From assembly GCA_017621225.1 (NCBI GenBank), contig JAGATN010000037.1, forward strand, positions 124,001 to 188,000: DNA of 64,000 nucleotides, written 5' to 3'. This DNA comes from Muribaculaceae bacterium (lineage in GTDB: Bacteria > Bacteroidota > Bacteroidia > Bacteroidales > Muribaculaceae). Below the pieces are notes generated by a model, which worked only from the letters and a program-made list of their open reading frames with translations, did no database searches and was not told the origin of the DNA. A program made the translations under genes and the position numbers. Shown piece by piece: positions 36,565 through 44,755 of this stretch. Each line of letters begins with the position of its first letter. Position 1 is the stretch's first letter.

Positions 36565-36574
36565 GGGGGGGGGG
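36565..36574. repeat. Homopolymer run of ten G
   Basis: G10 on the plus strand (C10 on the coding strand of guaD), 99 bp before the guaD start and directly beside the leader hairpin. Confidence 0.8.
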
Positions 36575-36644
36575 ATATGATATATAAGCCCTTTGCTGTA
36601 TAAAACATCGGCCGAAACCACTTTGTTTTGGTTATGGGCATGTT

Positions 36645-36705
36645 AAAAAGCACGTTTTCCGACTTTGGAGAAAAGTCACTCCAAAGCCGGAAAACGCGCT
36701 TTCTT
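36645..36705 (-). terminator. Terminator of the second beta-barrel gene
   Basis: A very long imperfect stem of about 26 bp (36645-36670 with 36679-36705) with an 8-nt loop, followed on the minus strand by a T-run. It lies 22 bp after the stop of the 991-residue gene. Confidence 0.85.
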
Positions 36706-36727
36706 ATTTCTTATATTGATTGTGCCG

Positions 36728-39703
36728 TCAGCGCTTGTTGCGCGGCTTCATGTCGAAGCGGTAGTTCAACGACAGCATCACATATCTCGGCAATGAATTT
36801 TGCCAGGTTTCATATCGGCCCTGCGAATTGACGAAAACGAATATATCCTTTACCGAATCGAGTATGTCAACCGCCTCAAGACGTATCATCAGCTTCTTCT
36901 TGAGAACGGTCTTTTCTATCGATGCATTCCAGAGCCATTCGGTAGTGTTCATCGAATTATCGCTGTAATTGCGGCGCATCCTAAGTCTGAGCGACGAAGC
37001 AAGTTGCATGTCCCACGGCAATTTGATGTCACCGCGCACACCTACATTGTAGTCGCGGCTGTCGATGGGTATGAAGTTCTTGCGCTCCGAGCGAGCATTA
37101 TTGAAATACACCGATCCGTTCACGCCTATGGTGCCTCTGTCGCCGGGCAACTGATAGCTTACGTCGGCCGACGGCGTAATGCCAATACTACGCACCGAAC
37201 TGCGCTCGGGCTCGGTTTCGAGGGTCACGTAATCGGTCGAATTGGAATATTGGAAATTAAGCCCTCCGTTCAAATTGAAGCAATTGTTGCGCCCCACCTG
37301 TATTGAATAATACAACTGACTGTACGACCTCCAGTTGCCGTTCACGTTCATGGGAATGTAAGTCGACACGCCGGTATACGGATTGTATTTACGAGCCGAC
37401 GATATGCTGTTGCATGAAACTATCCATGACATATACCCACCCAATGATGGATGATGCTCGCCACGACCCCAACGATGGAAGTTGAGGCTGGCTGTATGCG
37501 AACCCGGATCTTTCAGATTGTCGGCACTGAGATAAACCACAAGCGGATTCGTACTCGTTCGGCCCTGAAGTTCCAGCCACAATGAAGGCGCCGTCCGGGT
37601 GTAGGAGTAACTCAAATTCAAGTAGGCATTATAGTTTTTATTGGTAGAGCCCAGATTGAAAAAAACGTTCGGCGAAAACTTGTTTCTGGTTTGCGAAAGC
37701 GATTGTGCCGTTTGCTCGGGTTTGAAATATTCAAGTTTCTTTATGTCGATGTTGTCCATCAGTCTTACTCCAAAACGGTAAGTCGGATTAAATCCGTAAT
37801 CCGACGGAGCCGTCGGTTCCGATGAATAACCAAATGAGCTTGACACATTCACCGTCTGACCCGTTTCGCGCGAACGGCTGGTATTGAGCATGTCAAGAAT
37901 CATGTGTGCCGGTTCGATGAGCGATGGCAACATATTCGAATCGACAATGCTGTCGGTGCCAAGAAACAGACGCGATGCATTGTTGCTGTAATCGTAATTG
38001 TACGTTACCGAATATTCCATGGTAAATGTATTGGTACGCACTTCGCCGAATTTACGGAAATCCTGCGAATACGATGCGCCCACCGACATATTTTTCGTCG
38101 TATTGCTGTTCGGATTCCATTGGTCGCGGTTCACCGGCGTGGTGTTGTTTTTGTTATCCGGACCATACGACTGCACCATCAACGTTCTGTCATCGCCGCT
38201 GCTACGATTGTAACTTCCTGAAAGCCATCCCCGCAGTGATCCCTTCCACGTTTTGGGCCTTAATGTCATGTTGGTATTTATTCTCGTATTTATCCACCCC
38301 GGATTACTGCGCGACATATGGTGCATCTTCGTAAGCAAGTGCTTGTAATACTGAGTGAAATCGCCGCGACTCGAAAACAGCGAGTCGACAGCCTCGCCCC
38401 TATAAGCCTCATACGGGTTCTGGCTCAACGTGGCGTTATATGAGTTGTACCAACGGTCACGAATGAGCCAATCTACATTCGGCGACACGCTTAAGAAGAA
38501 ATTCGACCCGTTATACTGCACGTAATTTTCAGAGATCAGATGCTTCTTTATTTCGCGCTGATGCGTCACGCTGCGCGTATACAGATCGCCGGTCGGATAA
38601 AAGTTTGTCGATGCCGCAATGTTGTGCGACGTCACTCTTTCATGCGAAAAAGTAGTGTTGCCGCTTGCTCTCAGCTTTAGCCGTTCCGACTCCTTGTCCT
38701 TGTCCTCATACGAATAGTCGATGCCCCCCATGGCCAAATCAAGTACTCCCGATTCGCTCCAACCGCCACGCCAGTGGCCTTCGGCATTTGCACGGCTCGT
38801 ATTGCCCACGTTGTTTACGTTGGCAAAAGCCGTAATGCGCAGTTTGTCGTTATATCCCATCCCGAACGCGCGCCCCTGATAGCGGTCGCTCGTGCCGTAT
38901 CCGGCCGATATATTGGCCATATAGCCGTTGTTGTATTCCTTTTTAAGCACCACGTCCATGACCATGTTCTGATCCTCCTCGCGGGTATCGAGCTTTGCGT
39001 TGCTGTGTGTCAGATACGCATTGTCGGCCTCCTTGTCATACACCTTTATATTCTTCACCGTGTAGCTCGGCAAGTTTTTCAGGGCCACTTCAGGATCGCC
39101 CTTGAAAAAATCCTTGCCATTGATCAGCAGTTCGTTTATTTTTCTGCCGTTCACCGTTATCACGCCCTCTGCATCGAGCTTGGCATTGGGCAACTGCCTG
39201 ACGAGAGCCTCAAGCATCGACCCCTCGCTCAGATTGAATGCAGAGGCATCATACACTATGGTATCGCCCTTCATCACCATCTTGATTTTCGTGGCCTCCA
39301 CCGTCACTTCGTCGAGATCGCGCGAAAGCGTTTCCTCCTTTATCAACTGAATTGCCGGCAAATATTTTATGTCCTCGCTCACCGAAGCTATTTCAAACTC
39401 CCTGACCTTAAGCTCATACCCCTCCTTATACAGCATCAGCTTATATTTACCCATGCCCGAATTTACCATGGCACGCAACTGATTGCCCTTAATCATTCCG
39501 GTGGCATCGTCGCCTACCAACAGCTTGAACGGCACCTTCACGGTGTCGTTTTGCATTATGGTCACCGTAACGCTGTCAATCGGGTTGTAATCCACATCAA
39601 AGATGTATGCACGCAGCATAAACTTGTCAAGATCTTTAGCAAATAGCATTGACGGAAAGATCATCATGACCATCAGCACTACGAGCAAACGTGATTTATT
39701 CAT
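36728..39703 (-). CDS. Outer-membrane beta-barrel protein with plug (PF14905-like), paralogue of 25948-28836
   Basis: A 991-residue protein. Signal peptide at about 1-22 (LLVVLMVMMIFPSMLFA), a carboxypeptidase-regulatory-like strand domain (about 28-120), a plug with DTIVYDASAFNLSEGSMLEAL and LLINGKDFFKGDPEVALKN (about 148-210), then a barrel of roughly 700 residues ending in VMLSLNYRFDM. Compared with its paralogue the plug motifs match almost word for word while the barrel differs, so the two probably bind different ligands. No SusD-like gene or TonB box was seen. The leader is long and strongly structured. Confidence 0.75.
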   Translation of the reverse strand: MNKSRLLVVLMVMMIFPSMLFAKDLDKFMLRAYIFDVDYNPIDSVTVTIMQNDTVKVPFKLLVGDDATGMIKGNQLRAMVNSGMGKYKLMLYKEGYELKVREFEIASVSEDIKYLPAIQLIKEETLSRDLDEVTVEATKIKMVMKGDTIVYDASAFNLSEGSMLEALVRQLPNAKLDAEGVITVNGRKINELLINGKDFFKGDPEVALKNLPSYTVKNIKVYDKEADNAYLTHSNAKLDTREEDQNMVMDVVLKKEYNNGYMANISAGYGTSDRYQGRAFGMGYNDKLRITAFANVNNVGNTSRANAEGHWRGGWSESGVLDLAMGGIDYSYEDKDKESERLKLRASGNTTFSHERVTSHNIAASTNFYPTGDLYTRSVTHQREIKKHLISENYVQYNGSNFFLSVSPNVDWLIRDRWYNSYNATLSQNPYEAYRGEAVDSLFSSRGDFTQYYKHLLTKMHHMSRSNPGWINTRINTNMTLRPKTWKGSLRGWLSGSYNRSSGDDRTLMVQSYGPDNKNNTTPVNRDQWNPNSNTTKNMSVGASYSQDFRKFGEVRTNTFTMEYSVTYNYDYSNNASRLFLGTDSIVDSNMLPSLIEPAHMILDMLNTSRSRETGQTVNVSSSFGYSSEPTAPSDYGFNPTYRFGVRLMDNIDIKKLEYFKPEQTAQSLSQTRNKFSPNVFFNLGSTNKNYNAYLNLSYSYTRTAPSLWLELQGRTSTNPLVVYLSADNLKDPGSHTASLNFHRWGRGEHHPSLGGYMSWIVSCNSISSARKYNPYTGVSTYIPMNVNGNWRSYSQLYYSIQVGRNNCFNLNGGLNFQYSNSTDYVTLETEPERSSVRSIGITPSADVSYQLPGDRGTIGVNGSVYFNNARSERKNFIPIDSRDYNVGVRGDIKLPWDMQLASSLRLRMRRNYSDNSMNTTEWLWNASIEKTVLKKKLMIRLEAVDILDSVKDIFVFVNSQGRYETWQNSLPRYVMLSLNYRFDMKPRNKR

Positions 39704-39740
39704 AATCGTTCTATTATATATATTCTATAATTCTCCATAA

Positions 39741-39924
39741 CAATCGGTTCCGATTGTCGGCGAGCATTATGCGCGGCATCCAAACAACAGCGCAGACTCT
39801 CGCCATACGCTCTCAAGCTCACCACAAGCCTAACATACTATGGGATAAGTCCGCGCCAAATGACACGAATCCCAATGTATGTTATGATAGCCCGGTCGGT
39901 TTACGAGGTGGTGATTCGAGAGCG
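39741..39924 (-). ncRNA. Candidate structured leader RNA upstream of the 991-residue gene
   Basis: Three nested or neighbouring stems fill most of this stretch. (1) An extended imperfect hairpin: outer arms 39808-39825 with 39908-39924, inner arms 39831-39846 with 39869-39884 (16 bp, two mismatches). (2) A second hairpin with 6-bp ends at 39759-39764 and 39799-39804 and an inner GCGC pair. (3) A 7-bp palindrome at 39741-39756. A -7 box at 39975-39982 on the minus strand would transcribe all of it before the start codon at 39703. No known family was recognised. It could also be a small mobile repeat, since the outer arms form inverted termini. Confidence 0.4.
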
Positions 39925-39974
39925 ATTGAGCTATGATAATAAAGTTCAAATGTCTGCAAAAAGACATTATGCCG

Positions 39975-39982
39975 CAAATATA
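39975..39982 (-). promoter_or_regulatory. -7 box upstream of the structured leader
   Basis: TATATTTG on the minus strand, a match to TAnnTTTG, without a clear -33 box. It would give a leader of about 265 nt for the 991-residue gene. Confidence 0.3.
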
Positions 39983-40057
39983 TGTAATATTTCTTATATA
40001 TACACTATTTTTTTTTGATTTTATCGCATTCGTCTGACTATTATGAACATTTTTCAT

Positions 40058-40065
40058 TAACTTTG
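40058..40065 (+). promoter_or_regulatory. -7 box of the GH78 gene
   Basis: TAACTTTG, 36 bp before the ATG at 40102; TCTG at 40033-40036 could serve as a weak -33 box at 21 nt. It lies inside the longer reading frame from 40015 and so argues for the start at 40102. Confidence 0.45.
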
Positions 40066-40101
40066 TCAATATTGCATCAAACAATCCAATTATCGTCAAC
40101 C

Positions 40102-42399
40102 ATGATCAGAACACTAATATCGATAATCACATTTATCATCACATTCTGCCCTGCAAAGGCATCGGCCGATGCCTGCTGGATATCGACCTCCGACAATGCC
40201 GACAAGGCAAACACATGGCTCTGTTTTCAAAAAGAATTCAATGTCGACAAAAAGCCCGACAGCGCATTGGCAAGGATTGCCTGCGACAGCAAATACTGGC
40301 TTTGGCTCAACGGCCGGCAGGTAGTGATTGAAGGCGCCGTGAAGCGCGGCCCCAACCCTACCGATACGTATTACGACGACATCGACCTTTCGCCATATCT
40401 GAAAAAGGGCAAAAATCTGGTTTCGGTGCTCGTATGGTATTTCGGAAAGCAAGGCTTCTCATACAATCCCTCAGGACGCGCCGCCCTGTTTTTCGACTGC
40501 AGTGACGGCAACTTTTCATTGAAGTCCGACAACACATGGCGCGGAAAAATGCATCCCGCATACTTTACACCCGATACCATCGCTCCTAATTTCCGACTAC
40601 CCGAATCGAACATCGGATTCGATGCACGGCGCGATATGCCCGACTGGGAAAAGAGCTACCACGCGCAATGGCCTGCCGCAGTAGAGCTGGGACACGAAGG
40701 CGATGCGCCCTGGGGCCGACTTCATCATCGCGTGATACCGCAATGGAAGGACTTCGGGCTGAAAAAATACACGTCGACCGAAGTTAGACCCGGCCCCTAT
40801 TGCGACACGTTAGTGGCCACGCTGCCCTACAACGCGCAAGTGATGCCTTACATAGCCCTCGAAGCACCCGAAGGGAAGCGTATAACCATAAAGACCGACA
40901 ATCATGACTTTGTTGAAGTAAACCTGCTGGCGCAATACGTCACTCGCAACGGCGCGCAGACCTACGAAACCAAGGGGTGGATCAACGGCCACAAGGTGTT
41001 CTACATACTGCCTCACGGAGTAAAAGCGAAGAAGGTGATGTATCGCGAAACGGGCTACGATACCGAATTCGAAGGTTACTTCAAGTGCGACGACGATTTC
41101 GCGAATCAGCTGTGGGACAAAGCCCAACGAACGCTGTACATCACGATGCGCGACACCTACATGGACTGCCCTGACCGGGAACGCGCCCAATGGTGGGGCG
41201 ACGAGGTCAACGAATCGGGCGAGGCTTTCTACGCACTGAGCACGAGCAGCCACAAACTGATGAAAAAGGGCATGTACGAACTCATTGCATGGCAACGCCC
41301 CGACTCGTCGATACACGCTCCCGTTCCGGCATCGAACTACGATAGCGAACTACCCGGACAGATGCTGGCATCGGTGGGCCAATACGGTTTCTGGAACTAT
41401 TACCTCAACACCGGCGACCTGAAAACCATCAGCGACCTGTACGACGGCGTAAACAGATACATCAGCAGCTGGCGTAAGCTGCCCGACGGCACGGTGGCCA
41501 ACCGCGAAGGTGGCTGGCAATGGGGCGATTGGGGCGAAAACGTCGACAAGCAGGGCCTCTACAACGCCTGGTATTACATAGCCCTGAAAGGACAACGCAA
41601 CATGGCCCTGGCCCTTAATCGCAAGAACGATGCCGACTCAATAGCAGCGGTAATGGATTCGTTCAAAAAAGCGTTCAACGGCAAGCTCTGGACCGGAAAC
41701 GGATACCGGCACCCCGAATATGCCGAGCAGACCGACGACCGCCTTCAGGCTCTCGCCGTAGTGGGCGGACTGGCCGACAGCGACAAATACCACACGCTGA
41801 TGAAACTGTTCAAGGGGCCGCGCCACGCAAGCCCCTACATGGAAAAATATGTGCTCGAAGCCTTGTTCATGATGGGCGAAGGCAAATATGGCATCGAGCG
41901 AATGAAGGAGCGCTTCTCGCCAATGGTATATTATCCGGGCTACACCACGCTTTTTGAAGGCTGGGAACCGAAAGGTTTCGGCGGCGGAACGGTCAATCAC
42001 GCCTGGAGCGGAGGCGGCCTGACTATATTGTCGCAATATGTGTGTGGCGTATCGCCGATCGAGCCCGCTTTCGCCGAATGGGCCGTAAAGCCCTGCCCGG
42101 CAGGCATAAAGAATGCCGAGACGCTGATACCCACCGTCCGAGGCAACATAAAAGTGGCATATTCCGATGACGATCCCCTCCGATTTGACATGGAGGTGAC
42201 CATCCCCGCCACTACGGCCGCGCACGTCGGATTTCCGTATCCCGTGCAGGCGGTGAAAATCGACGGAAAGAAGGTGTGGGAAAACGGATCGGCGCTGTCC
42301 CTCCCCCAATGGATTTCGATATCCGGCACCACCCCCGACGGCCCGACGCTGCGCATCGACAAGCCCGGACGGCACAAAATTCAGGCTTTTCGCCGCTGA
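40102..42399 (+). CDS. Secreted GH78 alpha-L-rhamnosidase
   Basis: A 765-residue protein with a signal peptide (about 1-20, ending KASA). An N-terminal jelly-roll domain (about 30-180, with WLWLNGRQVVIEGAVKRGP) precedes the alpha6/alpha6 barrel of GH78. The catalytic segment YMDCPDRERAQWWGDEVNES (about 353-372) holds the acidic residues typical of the family (usual form DCPQRERLGW). A C-terminal beta-sandwich follows to IQAFRR. It would release alpha-L-rhamnose from pectin side chains or other rhamnosides. Start chosen by promoter position and signal peptide. Followed by GH84 75 bp later. Confidence 0.85.
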   Translation: MIRTLISIITFIITFCPAKASADACWISTSDNADKANTWLCFQKEFNVDKKPDSALARIACDSKYWLWLNGRQVVIEGAVKRGPNPTDTYYDDIDLSPYLKKGKNLVSVLVWYFGKQGFSYNPSGRAALFFDCSDGNFSLKSDNTWRGKMHPAYFTPDTIAPNFRLPESNIGFDARRDMPDWEKSYHAQWPAAVELGHEGDAPWGRLHHRVIPQWKDFGLKKYTSTEVRPGPYCDTLVATLPYNAQVMPYIALEAPEGKRITIKTDNHDFVEVNLLAQYVTRNGAQTYETKGWINGHKVFYILPHGVKAKKVMYRETGYDTEFEGYFKCDDDFANQLWDKAQRTLYITMRDTYMDCPDRERAQWWGDEVNESGEAFYALSTSSHKLMKKGMYELIAWQRPDSSIHAPVPASNYDSELPGQMLASVGQYGFWNYYLNTGDLKTISDLYDGVNRYISSWRKLPDGTVANREGGWQWGDWGENVDKQGLYNAWYYIALKGQRNMALALNRKNDADSIAAVMDSFKKAFNGKLWTGNGYRHPEYAEQTDDRLQALAVVGGLADSDKYHTLMKLFKGPRHASPYMEKYVLEALFMMGEGKYGIERMKERFSPMVYYPGYTTLFEGWEPKGFGGGTVNHAWSGGGLTILSQYVCGVSPIEPAFAEWAVKPCPAGIKNAETLIPTVRGNIKVAYSDDDPLRFDMEVTIPATTAAHVGFPYPVQAVKIDGKKVWENGSALSLPQWISISGTTPDGPTLRIDKPGRHKIQAFRR

Positions 42400-42474
42400 T
42401 GCATGACGGGCATCGAAATTTTTCGTAACTTGCACAATCAAACAACCTTCTATATTCAATTTATATTCAAACAA

Positions 42475-44628
42475 ATGAACCTCAAATCATCGGCACTCGT
42501 TGCCACCATGGCGTTTTTAGGCTCGTTTATGGCCTATGCGCAGTCAATATCATATAAACTAAACGGTGCGGACAAAGCTGATGCCGATGCCGTAGAACTG
42601 CTCAAGAAAAATCTTACGATTTCAAAAAAAGGCGCGGTAGAAATAATAGTCGGCGAAGCCGGCGACAAAGCCGTGAAGAAATATCTCGACAAGATACCCG
42701 ACGCATCCGAAGGATTCTACCTGTACACCTCACCCAAAAAGGTGGTGATTGCCGGACGCGACGAAGCGGGAACTTATTACGGCGTGCAGCAATTCATTCA
42801 GATGGCCGACAAACAGGCCGTAACCGAAACAGCCGAAAGCCCGGCCATAGCATTGCGCGGCGTCATAGAAGGTTTCTACGGCAATCCGTGGAGCTTCGAC
42901 GACCGCAAGAGTCAGTTTGACTTCTACGGTGCCAACAAGATGAACGTATACATCTACGGGCCGAAGGATGATCCGTACCATCATTCCCGTTGGTACGAAC
43001 CGTATCCAGCCGAAAAGGCCGCTCAGATGGCCGAACTGATAAAGCATGCGGCAAAAAACAAAGTGAAGTTCACGTGGGCCATGCACCCGTCAAATTCGAT
43101 AGAGAGCGCCGACGACCGCCGCAAAGCACTCGAAAAGCTCAAGCAAATGTACGACCTCGGTGTGCGTTCGTTTGCCATTTTCTTCGACGACATCTCGGCT
43201 AAAAGCGTCGACCTCCAGATCGACTACCTCAACTTCCTCGATCGCGAGTTTGTAAAGGCCCATGACGACGTGGAGCCGTTGACGGTTTGCCCTACCATCT
43301 ACAACCGCGCATGGAATAGCGGAAACTATCTCGAAAAGATGGGCAAGGGGCTCAACCCCGACATTAAGATAATGTGGACCGGAAACTCCGTATGCGACAT
43401 GATCGATGCCGCCGACTGCCAATGGTTCACGGAGCAAACCGGACGAAAACCTTTCATATGGCTCAACTATCCCGTAAACGACTACGGACAGCACAACCTG
43501 CTGATGGGTCCGGTGGTGGGTAACGACCCCGCCATAAAGTCGATGGTAAGCGCATTCTGCTCAAACCCCATGCAGTATGCCGAAGCCTCGAAGGTGGCGC
43601 TATATTCTCTCGCCGACTTTGCATGGAACCCCGATGAGTACGATGCCGATGCAGCGTGGGAGCGCTCGATGGAGTATCTCATGCCCGGCCATACCGACGC
43701 ATTCCGCACATTCTGCCTCAACAACGTCGACGTGGCGCCAAGCGTTCACGGACTCCGCTTCTACGGAGAGACGCCCGAATTCAAGGCTCTTGAGGGAAAA
43801 TATCCCGAACTCACCTCACCCGATGCCATAAAGGCTTACCGCGAATATTTCGACAGCCGCTCGGCCACGATGCCCGAACTTCTGAAGCTTGCCGACGAGG
43901 GCAATCCGATTCTATCCGAAGTGCGCGAGTGGGTGCTTGCGCTCGGCAAGCAGGCCGAACAGGGCGCACAGGTAGCTGCAATGGCCGAAGCCCTCGGTGC
44001 CAACAAGCCTGAAGCATTCATCGGCGCTTATCGAAAATATGTCGAGGCACAAAAAGATGCCTCCGAAATAATTTCGCGCGACTTCCCCGGATCGATACAG
44101 AGCGTACGAGTGCAGACCGGCACGCTCCACGTGGCTCCGTGGATAAAGAAAAACGTTGCCGAACTGGTGGATGCCTTCAAGAAATCGGGCGCCGCGTATC
44201 CCGACAACCTTTTCCCGAAGCAGGTAATCGAGAACGGCACTTATTACATCAAGCACAACGGACGTCTGCTCGGCAATCCCAATGCCGGAAGCAAGGGCGG
44301 CAAGCCGCTGTTCCAGAGCGAAATCGACGACATAAACCCCAACCGTCAGGAGTGGCACATAAAGCTCAACCCGAACACCGAACGCTACGAGATACGCAAT
44401 TCGAAAGATGAACGATACCTCAACGAGGTGTGCAGTTTCGGCGTAAACCCCTACTCGCCCGACTGGAACACCTATATAATCACCGTCAACGACGAAGGCA
44501 AATATGCCATACGCAATGCCGGCAACGGCGGAAATGCCTACTGGATAGTAGAGGGCGATTATCTGCGCGCGGCCGGAAGCGACGATGCCGATAATTTCAT
44601 ATTTGAAATAGTACCCGTAAACCAATAA
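42475..44628 (+). CDS. Secreted GH84 beta-N-acetylglucosaminidase (O-GlcNAcase-like)
   Basis: A 717-residue enzyme close in layout to BtGH84 of Bacteroides. Signal peptide at about 1-22, an N-terminal alpha/beta domain (about 25-125), then the TIM barrel starting at ALRGVIEGFYGNPWSFDDR. The catalytic Asp pair is D238-D239 in FAIFFDDISAKS, matching D242/D243 of BtGH84. NYPVNDYGQHNLLMG is also conserved. A helical domain follows, and the last 140 residues (YYIKHNGRLLGNPN onwards) look like a beta-trefoil/ricin-type carbohydrate-binding part. The start at 42475 gives a clean signal peptide. Probably acts on host O-GlcNAc or hyaluronan-type glycans. Confidence 0.9.
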   Translation: MNLKSSALVATMAFLGSFMAYAQSISYKLNGADKADADAVELLKKNLTISKKGAVEIIVGEAGDKAVKKYLDKIPDASEGFYLYTSPKKVVIAGRDEAGTYYGVQQFIQMADKQAVTETAESPAIALRGVIEGFYGNPWSFDDRKSQFDFYGANKMNVYIYGPKDDPYHHSRWYEPYPAEKAAQMAELIKHAAKNKVKFTWAMHPSNSIESADDRRKALEKLKQMYDLGVRSFAIFFDDISAKSVDLQIDYLNFLDREFVKAHDDVEPLTVCPTIYNRAWNSGNYLEKMGKGLNPDIKIMWTGNSVCDMIDAADCQWFTEQTGRKPFIWLNYPVNDYGQHNLLMGPVVGNDPAIKSMVSAFCSNPMQYAEASKVALYSLADFAWNPDEYDADAAWERSMEYLMPGHTDAFRTFCLNNVDVAPSVHGLRFYGETPEFKALEGKYPELTSPDAIKAYREYFDSRSATMPELLKLADEGNPILSEVREWVLALGKQAEQGAQVAAMAEALGANKPEAFIGAYRKYVEAQKDASEIISRDFPGSIQSVRVQTGTLHVAPWIKKNVAELVDAFKKSGAAYPDNLFPKQVIENGTYYIKHNGRLLGNPNAGSKGGKPLFQSEIDDINPNRQEWHIKLNPNTERYEIRNSKDERYLNEVCSFGVNPYSPDWNTYIITVNDEGKYAIRNAGNGGNAYWIVEGDYLRAAGSDDADNFIFEIVPVNQ

Positions 44629-44676
44629 GCGGAAAATATAAGAAGAAAAGACGGTTTTCAAAGCATTTTTAAGGCT

Positions 44677-44698
44677 TGGTAAAATCCACTTTTTACCA
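44677..44698. promoter_or_regulatory. Inverted repeat upstream of metH
   Basis: An 8-bp perfect inverted repeat with a 6-nt spacer (44677-44684 with 44691-44698), ending 8 bp before the metH -7 box and covering the -33 region. It could be a repressor site or a weak terminator of the GH84 gene; there is no T-run. Confidence 0.4.
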
Positions 44699-44706
44699 AT
44701 AATGTC

Positions 44707-44714
44707 TATCTTTG
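44707..44714 (+). promoter_or_regulatory. -7 box of metH
   Basis: TATCTTTG, 41 bp before the metH start. No -33 TTTG. The leader is too short for a cobalamin riboswitch. Confidence 0.4.
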
Positions 44715-44755
44715 CGCCACTATAATTTCAGTGGACAACATCGACATACACATAT

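Noticed and set aside
40102..44628. Classical polysaccharide utilisation locus
   Set aside because: GH78 and GH84 are adjacent but no SusC/SusD pair, sensor or lyase accompanies them.
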